Shown in pieces: positions 1-11,800 of a stretch of 64,000 nucleotides of DNA. The stretch spans positions 6,529,416 to 6,593,415 of the forward strand of contig NC_037596.1 in the NCBI RefSeq assembly GCF_003073045.1, in the 5' to 3' direction. The notes beneath the pieces were generated by a model. That model was not told the origin of the DNA and did no database searches. It worked only from the letters and a program-made list of their open reading frames with translations. Source of the DNA: Pomacea canaliculata. Its lineage: Eukaryota; Mollusca; Gastropoda; Architaenioglossa; Ampullariidae. The position numbers and the translations under genes were made by a program. Numbering within the stretch: the stretch's first letter is position 1; each line of letters starts with the position of its first letter.

Positions 1-353
1 TTCACTAAACGTGTACTGGACTACGGATCCACAGGGACGCTGGGTGGACACATCAAAGGCAGTGCTAACATGCTCAAAATCTTTACAGATGCTAACTTCT
101 AGTTCCTTGAAACCATAGAAAATAGCCTTGAACCAGCACTTTTTCATACATTTCTGTGGATACCTAGGGACGTTATATTTATGATATTGGTCTTGGCATA
201 AACTATCTTTAATTTAAAAGAATAATCATAAGGAGTAAAGAAAAAAGAAATACGAAGAGAAATAAAGTCGTTGCAACATATCGGCAACTTACTTATATTT
301 TTATAAGCTATGAGTTTACTTGTCCAAAGCTATTTGCAATTCTGTTACACCAG

Positions 354-1975
354 ATCCAGCATCGCGTCATTGACAACGGCATTGGACAGGTGTTTGATGT
401 CAAAGTTGCCGATGTCAACCACGACGGTCAGCTGGACCTTCTAGTGACCAACAACGCCGCCAGCAACGCGTCACTTTTCGCCTATACAGTGCCCAGCGAC
501 TTCCGGTAAGTCAATGCAATGCATATGGTGAGTCCGAGTTGTATTGCTTTGTCTCCTTGTCTTGATAAGCAGTTGTACTTTCGTTTGCAATGCCTCTTGT
601 GGTGCGAACACGGTTCTAAGCCAAATCGTGTGGCTTGTTTCACCCGAGTGAGGTACAGATATATGACATAGTTACTGTTGAACACAGAAGCCAACACCTA
701 TCCTGTCATATAGGACTGGTTAACTATTACAGGACCGGAAACTTTCAGCGCCACCTTCTGGCCGGCGGCTTCAGGTCTCGCGCACTGGGTATCGGACGTG
801 GCGCCCCTGGCTCTCCACTTCTAGTCTACCCACAACCAGGTCAAAGTAATGCGTAAGTAATGATGTGTTAACTAGCTCAAATATTTAAATTTAGCCAAAA
901 TGAGACACAGTAACGAGTAATGCCTTAAACTAGTTCTCATCAGTCTGGTGTACTCAAAGTAGGACGAAATAATCAGAAAATGATTTTCTTCTTAGTTGCC
1001 CAGTCCTAGTCCATACAGGACATGTACAAGGAGTCTACAAGGACACTTTCCTATCGCTTTGTTTCCTGTAACAGTAATACGATAAAGCTATTTCATCGAA
1101 AGCAAATTTTATGACATACACTATTAATTACACCTTTCGCGGTCACCTTATCTATACACTGTTTCCGGTATGTTAGTAACAAAATCAATGTCAATGTGCT
1201 AGGAGGCTGTGTGGCACTGATTATTAAATTTTGTCAAAAAAATGACCGCTTTCCTATATCCTACAGCGATGTCAAAGTGCATGCATTCAAAGTGTTCTTT
1301 CTATAGATAGAGAGATATGGTCTGCTTTAGCAAGAGATCGCAAACTTGAAATTTCTGCTGGCCGTCCGATTCGGGTCACGTGACCCGACTAGTCCCACCA
1401 TTAGTTTTTATTAGAATTTTTATTAGAGCTTTTATTAAAATATACAGCATTGCCGCCTAGCCCTACATATTTATAAACTCTAGTTGTAAGTAGGCAAACG
1501 ACAGCCCGTGAAAACATAAGCCACTTGTGTAGAGTGACAGATACTTTGTATACTCTCAGCCTAAAGCTACCTAGCTGCATTTTCCATCTTCATTTTCTCG
1601 CCCCTGCAGCCTTTTGCATAAGAATAGGGATATACTGAGACCTATGACTTCAAAAATAATACAACTGAAAATTAATTTGAAAACTGTTGAAAGAATAGCA
1701 TCTACATAGTTTGCTGGGAAAGCAACAGTCGCAAATTTGAATTGCAGGAAGCCGGTGATCATTCTATCCGGCGACGACGAAGGACAAGCTTTCTTGTTCC
1801 GCTCCTCTAGCTCATCGCCCACTGACTGGAATATCAAGGAACCACATTCGTTGACGTGGGAGGCAGAACGATTGGCTCAATAGCTGCTGGTGATGTAGAC
1901 GGAGACGGGTACACGGAGGTGTTCGTACCTTCCTATGACGAGGGGCTTGTCTACGTCTACACCTTCAAGCCCTGA
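354..1975 (+). CDS. FG-GAP/VCBS repeat protein, 3' end (three exons)
   Basis: Three consecutive exons are visible: 354-505, 733-852 and 1748-1975 (stop TGA at 1973-1975). Each acceptor ends in AG after a pyrimidine-containing tract, the donors read GTAAGT, and the phases agree (2 nt carried over at each junction). The translation contains two calcium-binding-type loops typical of FG-GAP/VCBS beta-propeller blades: DVNHDGQLD (from about 411) and DVDGDGYTE (from about 1892). It ends in a short blade, VYVYTFKP. In this family such repeats build extracellular or secreted beta-propellers; the substrate cannot be told from the sequence. The 5' part lies before the window. Frame is lost once in the last exon near 1829: the loop-containing end is in a different frame from the start of the exon, and one extra G in the GG at 1828-1829 would restore it. 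A canonical AATAAA occurs at 2534-2539, far downstream. The product is confidently a VCBS-type protein; the gene name is unknown. Confidence 0.75.
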
Positions 1976-2800
1976 AGACCAGCCATCACAGCAAGAACAT
2001 GCTTGTACTAAGAAGTCCAAGTATCGCCGAGGACCTTTCGTGATGTCAGACACGATGTTGCTGATGCCATTCGGATCCGAGAAATTTTATTTTTAATTGA
2101 ACTTATATTGGATGAACAGTTTTTATTTGTTACTCTGCTAATATTGTTGATTGTTTTACTATTTATAGTTAAATAAGTTACTCTGCACGACTGATATTAG
2201 CTTATACAGCTTTCTGTCACATGTCATTTATTATTATGAATCATAATTTATTAAGAGCAGGAACTATAAAGTTAGGAATGAGGCACTTATAAATGCGTTC
2301 ATTCCTTTTCTTTTTCCTTTATGTGCACATTATAATCATCATCATCTCTCTCACTACCACACACCACCACCACCACCATGAACAAATAATCACTAAAATG
2401 AACAAATAATCTCTAAAAAGAAAGTAGCTCTCACGTCCCACGTGTTTTACAGCAGCCAATACTAGTCATCAGTGGCCAGGCTCACTGTAATTGCTAGACA
2501 ATGCAGCTTAAACTCTTCCTGATAAACTATCAAAATAAATTAAGCGATAAAACCACTAAAGAACGAATATAATAATAATAAAAAAGAGAGAAAATCGGCA
2601 ATTACTTTTCTTACACACGGTATATGATAATATTATGAGGACTAGAACATCCTGAAAGTCACATTAAAATGCAAAAGAACGACGGCTAAGATCAACATTA
2701 TTCTGTCAGTGTGTTTTGACACAGTCAAGATGAAGTTCTTTGTTTTCTTTCACTGAAATCACACAGAACTTCACATATGTTGGCGACCTTCCTTTTTCTT

Positions 2801-5800
2801 TCATGTGTCGTCGGAGATGATGTTTTGATCCGATGTATGTGAGTTTGCACCAGTCAGTCCTGGTGTCTCTAACAAGTGTGAAGTAACACCCTCGGCACAG
2901 TCAGCATATGTCTCTGGATTTTCATCTGTATCCCGCTTTGCAGAGGACGCAGGCAGCTCCTCCGAGTCCTCTTGTGGTGTTTTCTTTGGTCTGCCCTTTG
3001 GTTTTGTCGGAGGTTCACATCCGCCTTTCAGCATTACCTTGAAAAATAAAAGTAGACAGGTTGCTGTAATGAGGAGGACGACGACAGTGCTAAACATGGG
3101 GACTCACAGCAACACAAGTCTACATTGCACTGTAATTTAACACAAACGAGAACACGACAAAATAAATGTTTCTTTCTTATTTTAGGCATCTCGTAAATTC
3201 CCAGGCATGTCTAATAAGAATCATATTTTCTGGCCATTTTCTTTCTTTACTTACAGCCTATTTAGCTTGTTTAGTAGGATACAAGTAAAAACAGCCTGTC
3301 TGAAGATCTTCGTGTTCGCTAAATTTAAATTGTCAGAAATATGAGTTTGAAGAGCTTTTCGTTTTGTTTTCCAGTCCTTACTCAAGGTTTGAAGGTGTGT
3401 ACTAAACAGTTCAGCATTTCTTACTTGTTTCTTCCACTTCATCCTGCGGTTTTGATACCACGTCTTCACCTGTATTTGCGACAGACCGAGGGATTCGGCC
3501 AGTTCTAGTCTGTCCGGGGTAGACAAGTACTTTTGGAGTTCAAACCTTTTCTCTAGCCCCATGAGCTGCAGTTCCGTGAAGACTGTGCGACTCCTGCGAC
3601 ACTTTTTAGGTTTCAGGAAGTTGTCCGAGCAAGATGGCGACCTTGTCCGTATGTAGACAGGCAGAGGGATGGGCACAGGGAAGCTGGTTTCTCGGTGATG
3701 GTCAGTCGTGTCCAGCGGGTAGCAGGCTGGTCAACAAAGTGAATAAGTGAGATCAAACACAGATACCACACACACACACACACGGGCACATACACAGACA
3801 CAGGTGCGCGTAATACAGAAATGAATAACTCAATGCATCTACATTGCATAAATACAATGCATAATAATAATAACATAAGCACAATCAAAATACAGAGATA
3901 CATGACACAATCTAGAAATACAATACAGGATGCATTAAGAAACAAAGCAAGTTGAGACCACCAGCAACATACTGTAACGATAAAGGCGATGTCCCCGAGT
4001 TTGTTTACAAAAGCACGTGGGCGGGTGTGAGCACCGCATGAGTGGAGACAGAGAAAGCAACTAAAGGCGGGTAGCAGGGGTGGTGGAGGTAGGGACAGAC
4101 AGCGCGAGGGAGGGTGTAAATACAAGAAAGACCGAGGCAGCGAGTCTTGAAGAAAAAAACCCTTAGATAGGGCATTGAATGACAACAAGGTTTTACAGAA
4201 ACAAGCTGCAGACATGACAAAACATGGCAAAAATCTGCCTTGTGGATCTGGAAGAGATACCTGCTGTCGATTTTCTGCCTAATGTCACAGGTGGAAGCTG
4301 GCAGAACAAAAACTCCTCGCTTAACGCGTGAGACCCGGAGATCAGGAAGTCACGTGACTTATCAACGAGTCATTTTCGTCTTGGAGAGTTCCGATGCAAT
4401 CGTTGTATTGCTCACACATGCTGATAAAACAGCATATTGCACACAAAGTAGACTAGGCATGACTGGCAGCATGTGTGTGTGTGAACGGTCGCACAGTATG
4501 CATGTCGACAACCCTGTTCTTTCTCTAACGGTGTGTGAAAGTAGTAAGCAAGCAGAAAGCAAATGTCTTCCACAATCAGAATTTAAAGCTTATGTAAATG
4601 GTTGATATTGCAGGTACATTTATTACAAGTATATGTACATAATGCGTGGCTTCACAGAAGATCTAGCAACATATAGTCGAAAGCATTAGGTTGTTTTTTT
4701 TAAAAGAACATGACATTACATAAAATAGTTTATTTTGATGAAACCTTAGTGACTTGAATCAGTTTATTACTTTCTTCTTCTGCATCAAATGCCGAGCAAT
4801 GCAATGAAGATAAGGTTTGATGTGAGAGAACGAGTCGAGTTGTCGTTCTTTATATTCCCCCTCCCCTGACAGGTCTGGCTCCCTGAGAGCACTGGCTCCC
4901 CACATCTCTGACACCCTGTTTTACCGTCTCCCTCTTTTCTACCCCATGTTTCACGGACAGACCAAGTGTTACCCAGATGGAAGAAATCCAGAAAAGAGTA
5001 AAAATAAGGCGGTGGTGTCGGCCAAGTGTATGATGATGATATCTAGTGTAATTTTCGCGGCGAAGAGCCTCAAGTGGCGACATTTCCCCTGCCACACACG
5101 ATGCTTCAAGTGACAGGGGCCCGCACTCCCTGCCTACCCACCAGCCATTTGCGCTTAAAACCAAGCATGTGTTCTTCCGCTCACAAGCCCTGCCTCAGTC
5201 TCTGTCTCTCTGACAAACTGTGTTTTTTCTCTCTCTCCCCATTACAATCTCTCTTCACCCATCTTCACTTCACTACACGCCCGCACTCTCTCTCTCTGTG
5301 TGTGCGCGCGTGTGCGTGTTTGTATATATATTCATGCGTGGGTACATCTGTGCCTGTGCAGTATACATTTTTCTATCTGCTTTGGCCGATTCTGTATACG
5401 CCTCCTTTTTGATATCTATCATTAGAAGTGTTTAAGATATTATTCGGTGTTGTTTAAGTTATTGCTAAGTAGCATTTATATTACTAAGTAGTGATCAAGA
5501 TATTACAATCCAATTAAGAAACAATCTCTTCCTGATTTTTTCTTGTAAAAAATATTCATACTACTACTTCTCAAAAGCAAAAACAAAGAAAATCAAAACA
5601 TAACAAAACAAACAAACAAAAAACAAAACAAAACGGAAATTGGCCTATTGTCCCTTAAACAAACATTTTATGTGTTCATCTATCCCATCATTTATCTCTG
5701 TGTGTGTGTGCGCCCGCACTTCCTTGCTTGGATGCTTTCATAACTGCAATATGTTCAACATTAAATCACAAGTACACTTTATATACAATAACCCTGCCAG

Positions 5801-8800
5801 CCTCAAGGGAAACACGCGTTTTTCTCATCTATGGATGATTGAAACAATTCAAACAAACCTTAACTTGGTTATATCTTAGGTGCCAGCGTGTATGTTTTGT
5901 TCAGAGCGTTTTGTTCAACTGTCACCTTTTTGCTTCTTTGTTGACAACGCACTCAATATTCTACGCTTGAAAACAAAATAAATAGAAAGAAAGAAAGAAA
6001 GAAAGAAAAAAAAACAAACAAACAAACAAACAAACAAACAAACGAGTCGGCTTGCGGCAGATCATCCTCGTTTCACTTTCAGAGTGTGCTAAATAGAAAT
6101 AAATAGCTTCGCTTTGACAGAAGAAGTCAAAGAGTTCTTAAATGTAGAGAGAGAGAGCTGACAGAAGGAGGCACACAGCGAGAAACAATGATATAAAGGA
6201 TGTGCCGGAGTGCTTGACTGTGTAACTCAGGGACGGCCTCTGACCAGTCATGGAAGGAAGGGAGACAGACAAAGAGATCTGCTTTGTGGCTGCACCGCCT
6301 CTAGTTAGTAAAACAGGGCATTAATTATGTGAAATAAGGCATCAGTTATGTGAATCAAAACATTAATTAATCAAAAAAAAAATTTCAAAACAAAACGAGT
6401 TATTTTGAGATGAAACATCAGATGTAGGCAGCAACGACATCCGTCGGGCCTCACGCTTCCCCCGTCAGTACCTCCGCCTCACAACAATCAGCCTACAGGT
6501 CGGGGACCATCCCTTCCCCCCTCTGCCGCCCTCGAGTCTTCCAAACAAACCCGAGGAGTTTCAAAGAACATTTGGTAAATTATTAATTTCGCAATGATGA
6601 TTCCCAATTTTTCACAGCTGCATCCTCTAAGGCCTCTACAGGAAGACCAGACTTCCGAACTTCTGTATAAAAAGACGCCTTCAAAGGGCGACCACCATGT
6701 TGGCTGCACGTGGCCATCGACAATGATCTCCTCACTGTTTACATCCTTTCATCTTCAAAGAGGTCGATGCAGAGAGAAAAGTTGAGTGTGTAAAGTTGCT
6801 AAGTGGGCAGTTTAGCTATGATAAACCTTCTCTCCTTTGTGAAACTGTTTTGCACTCGTAGATTGTAATCGATCTGAATATCTCTCTTCAGGGCATTTCC
6901 TTTCAGATGGTTTCCGTTTCTCTGGTATCGAGGTACAACACGTTCGCTTCCCACATAGTTTACAGGGGAAGGCACATTAGAAGACAAATACTACACACAC
7001 GTGTTCAGCTTTTAAAGGTCGCTGCGTTCTATGATATTAAAAATGCATAACAAACAAGAAGAAACATACAGTGAGAAACTTTGAATAGAAAGGCTAAAAA
7101 GTATTACAGCAAGAGTCGAGATGCTTTCCATTATGTCCCTTTACTTTTATTAATTCATTCAGCCTTCTTGTCTTTCCTGAATTACTGGATCTTACAATTC
7201 CAACGAAAAGCAACACTTAAGAAAACAAAGCCATTCTCTAAAACAGACTCGTCGATAATCTTGTTATAATATGAGCAGAAACAGAAAATCTTGTTGTCCC
7301 TTTGCTTATTTATTGGGTTGTTTACGTGAGATCGCGGGCGGAAATAGCAGCAATAATCAGAAGTAAACAAGGGACGACCAGTAGCGCGGTCCCCTAGAGA
7401 TGGCTACATGGAGTTTCTGTTTACATGTCAGTTCATAATGAGGTATCCTCCCTCTCCCCGTCACAAGCACGGGCCAATGAGGCTACAGAGGTACACGTCG
7501 GCAAAGAATGGGATGAAGATCTGGAGGATGAGGAAAGCAATGGACTTAAGAATGGACTTAAGATGGACTCAAGAATGGACATAATGGACTTAAAAACTTC
7601 ATCATTTACTGGTGCTCGTCCCAGTGACGCAAGTGCGATGTCGACCTTCTGCCTGGCGTCTTTGGTGAAAGGTCAGGGTCATAGCCAACGACGCCAATTG
7701 ACGGCTAATTGGTCGGCTTCTGCTGACTTCCGGGAAATCAGTGTCATGCGAGACATGGTGTTTATAAACACAGACGCTTTCTGTGGTCCGCTAACGGCCA
7801 GGCTCGTTGTCATAATGAAGCGGCGACTGCTGCCTGATTGTTTGAGTTGGTCGCCTGCAAAATAAGCTGCTATTGCTAACCGCCATCTCGGTGTGGGTGG
7901 TATTGTTCCAAGAAACCGTTGCAGACGGGAGCTCGGCGCGCTGTAAGATGTGTACAAAGCATTTCCAAGAGGAGGTAACTGAAAGGGGAAAGAGAGATAA
8001 CAATGGTTTATATATAGAGATGCTAGATAATAGGTGTAGCACTTGGCAACTTGACGGTGAGATACCTCGACGAACATGGACATCGATTTGGTAATAATTC
8101 AGTGGCAAATTTATTTCATAAGTTTATTTCAACGGCTGGATAAAAAATGCTGATAATTTTTCTACTTAAAAGTAGAGAAAGATAGTTAAATCTTCCAATG
8201 AAGTATTGTAAAATGCGCTGAACACGTTTATTGTAATGCTATACTTACTAAGTCCTCATATCGTCTTGATGACTATGATTATTATCAGTCTTTGTTGCAG
8301 TCGAATCCTTGCATAAACGAAAACAAAAAAAAAATGGAGAAAAAAATGAAAATGAAAAAAATGATGATGATGATGAGGAGGAGGAGGAGAAGGAGAAGGA
8401 GAAGGAGGAGGAGAAGGATAATGTCATCCCGTATCGTCATCTGGTGTCATCATCACGGCCTCCAGAATGCAGTTGTTGTACGGAAACAACACCATACAAA
8501 GCTCTCTCATAGTACTGCCCAAGATGTAAAACTCGAAACATTTTAGGGACAAACTATACAACCTCCTATAATTTGAGTGAATAGTGTGAAAGGTTTATGA
8601 TTACTTGAGGGATAAATACAAATAAATTTTGCTAGAGCTTTAAAATGTCAATAGGGAGAAGTCTACATAACGTGTATCTTGGGCATGATGTCCAATATTC
8701 CAGAAACATTTTCAGAACGAAAGGTAAAAAAAAAAAGAAGAGAGAAACCAATTAGCAATGTGCAGCCCCCATCTCGGCTAATTGAGACTGACAAAAAGTA

Positions 8801-11800
8801 AATATCACAGCCACAGGTTGAGTCTTTAGTGTCTGAGCACTCCTCTTTAATGATCTCCCTTTGACAAGGTCTTCTCCTTGGGAGGTTAAAAAGGTGTTGA
8901 CTTTACGTTTCGTGAAGATTAACTCGTTGTAACCTAACTGCGCACAGGGAAAAAAGCGAGATAAAAGTTACATTTTGGCGCGTTTTCTGTTTCTAAAAGG
9001 TTCTCTCAATTATTTTTGTGCAGTAAATCGACACTTACTGCCTCTAAAGCACTTGCAACACCGTTTTTCCCCTCAAGCCTTCGCCTCAAAAACATTTCCA
9101 GCCTTTGTCGAGAATCCTTAAACTCACATAAAGTTCTCGACTCAGTGGCCAATGTGTTTCAGCCACTAAAACGGATGGAACTCAAAATATAACAATGGTG
9201 TGCAACTGGTAACAATTTTACCTCCTCCTTTCCCACACTTTTGTTTCCCGACAAAAAAAAGTCTGAAGAGAGAGAAAGATATATATATATATAGTTCTCT
9301 CTGCATAATATTGCATTTGTTTGTTCTCCTCCTAAACGTTTGTCACCACGTCTCTCTGTTCATTAGCTTTCAAAGGACGACTAAATTAATCTTTTAAGAA
9401 TATAAGCTCTGCTTTGAGCTAAGCAGCTAATTATATATAATGTAATTAGTCCTAGGCCCATTAAATATCATTTTGATTTCCTCACTCTCTTTTAGATGAT
9501 GTGGCTGTAAGAAAGAAAAAGCTTGAATGAGACCCTCTCTTGAAAAAATAAATAAAAGACTAAAAATGTGCAACCTCTCTGCTTCATGCACGGACATACA
9601 ACTGAGACTGAAGGCAACTACTAAAAATAATTATCTACAGGCAGCCTTACAGAAGCAAGTAATATGAAAGTCTTCTTTCAGCAATGAAGATACAGGGAGA
9701 ACTTTTTAAACGTGGTTATTTTAAAAGAAAATTCACGAATAATTTATGTTCTTGTCTTTACTCTAGTGGTCACCATACTATACCCGCTGATAGGCTTTGT
9801 GTTTGTTCACGTGCTTGGTCTCGCGCGCCCCCGAGGCCTCAAGTCACCTCGATTATGAGGCTAGACGACTAGTTAGACTGTAAATAAGGTGATTGCTAGT
9901 CCTTACATCAGGCTATACTACTAGTTAGACTAGTCGGCTGACTGCTAGCTCTTACATCAGCATTATATGTATTCATGTTCAGCTTTTTCACATGGCATCA
10001 AACTGCAACAACCGATCTTTTCGCTTTTTATCAGATCTTTGCTTTTTTCTTGATTCCGCCTTCTGGCGACTAAGCCAGTTGAAAAACAGAACAAAGGGTT
10101 CTCTCTAAAGCTGTGGAAAGGTTTTTGAAATTTATTTACATTCCTGATGTTCTCGACGAAATGGAGCCAACACTGCATTTATCTAATATCATTCATATAA
10201 AAATTATGTATGTATTTGCCATCTTTGTTTACAATGTTTACACATTTTGCACGCTGTCTCTCTTGTGTGTGCCTGTGTGTGAGAGGGAGAGTGGAAGGAG
10301 AGCTCACGCCTCTGACCAGAACAAACAATTTGTTTCAGTAGTTCCTAAGACACTGTGCACTGTGAAAGAGGGAAGGTGATTTAAAATGTGATTTTTCAAA
10401 CTCTAGTTTGCCAGAGATGTCTGCTTCGTAATTAAGTATTGCTATGAGAGTGAATGACCAAGCTAGAGAAAGGAAAGTTTAGAGAGAAAACATATAGAGC
10501 ATTTCTTTAATCACCGTATCTGCTTCTGTCAGCTGAGGAAACTCGGCGAGAGAGAAAGAGAGAGAGTAAAGAGAACTGAGAATGACGGAGAATGAGAGAA
10601 GAGGGAAGACTGACATCCAGCATGACCGGATCATCCAGAGATTGAAATAGTGGCGGTGAATGACAAGTTCTGAGAGAAGTGTCTGGACTGGTCTCTCTCT
10701 CCCCTCGTGTTCTGGCAGGCGAGCTGCGTGTGAGAGAGCCCATGTGTGTCTGTTGACGAGACGGGACGAGGCGCACAAGAAAACTGTTTGTTGACATTAC
10801 TTAATTGTTTCCAAAGCGTTCCCGGGGCTGGAAGCTAACCCTCATCCTTTAATGTATTTGTTTTACCTTTGCGTCGGCACGGGCAGACAAGATTACGCCC
10901 TCCATCTTAGCGAGGGAAGAAGCGATAATTAAGAAAGTGTAGCCGAGTCTAAGGCTTTGGCGTTTAGTAACAGTAGAGAGTGTACGAAGATAATTAGGTA
11001 AACTTAGAGTTTTATTTCTTACATTCCCTACTGACTGCGTTCTTGCGGTGAGCCTGTGTCTAAAAGAAGAAAAAAGGGTTTGCTGAAATTCGAAGTCGCC
11101 TTCAGCTGTTTCTTTCTTTCCGTTTCTTTTTTATCTTTGTGTCTTTCTTGCATTTAACAGACTGAGTAATTTGGTTTTCGTTAAGCACACGGAAGATGGG
11201 GGATACACTCATGTACAGTGGAGCACCAAGACTCTTGAAATGTGTGCGGTGGGTAGTGGAAGATGGGTATTGGAAGAAAAGCAGGTAAACACCACCATAA
11301 ATGTTTAATGAAATGTGTGTAATGAGGACTGGAAAAAAAGCAAGTGAACACTACCGTGAAAAACAATAAAGAAGGGGACCACACGAAGGGTCGTGCGCGG
11401 TAGTTTCCGTTGTACCCTTTAAGATACCTTTGTCTGACTTTGCATGAAAATGTTTATTCATGAATACATAGAAAACGCCAAAAATGAAGGAAGAAGCGAA
11501 ACAGCACAACAAGAAATGGGCACAAGACACAGTGACCCTGTGAACACAATGTGATGAAATATGTCGGGTGCAAGTTCAACGCCTGTGTGGGTGTAAAATT
11601 ATTGATAAAAATTATAGCAGGAAAATAAAAAATTTTAATCATCAATACGAAATGAGAGGATCACCAAGAAGCAAGGCACGGAAGATAAAAAAAGGAAAAA
11701 AAAAAAAAACAGAAGGAAAAAAGAAAGAGAAAAGTGTAAGAAAACACAGAAATAAAACTATTTTTTCTCGATACCGAATTCTTAGTTATAGCCATTAGCC

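Noticed and set aside
3613-4230. 205-codon open frame on the minus strand
   Set aside because: It overlaps Barx exon 2 in another frame and continues into intron 1; Cys/Leu/Val-rich without a domain.
8292-8546. Poly-Arg / poly-Glu-Lys frames
   Set aside because: Translation of a purine microsatellite.
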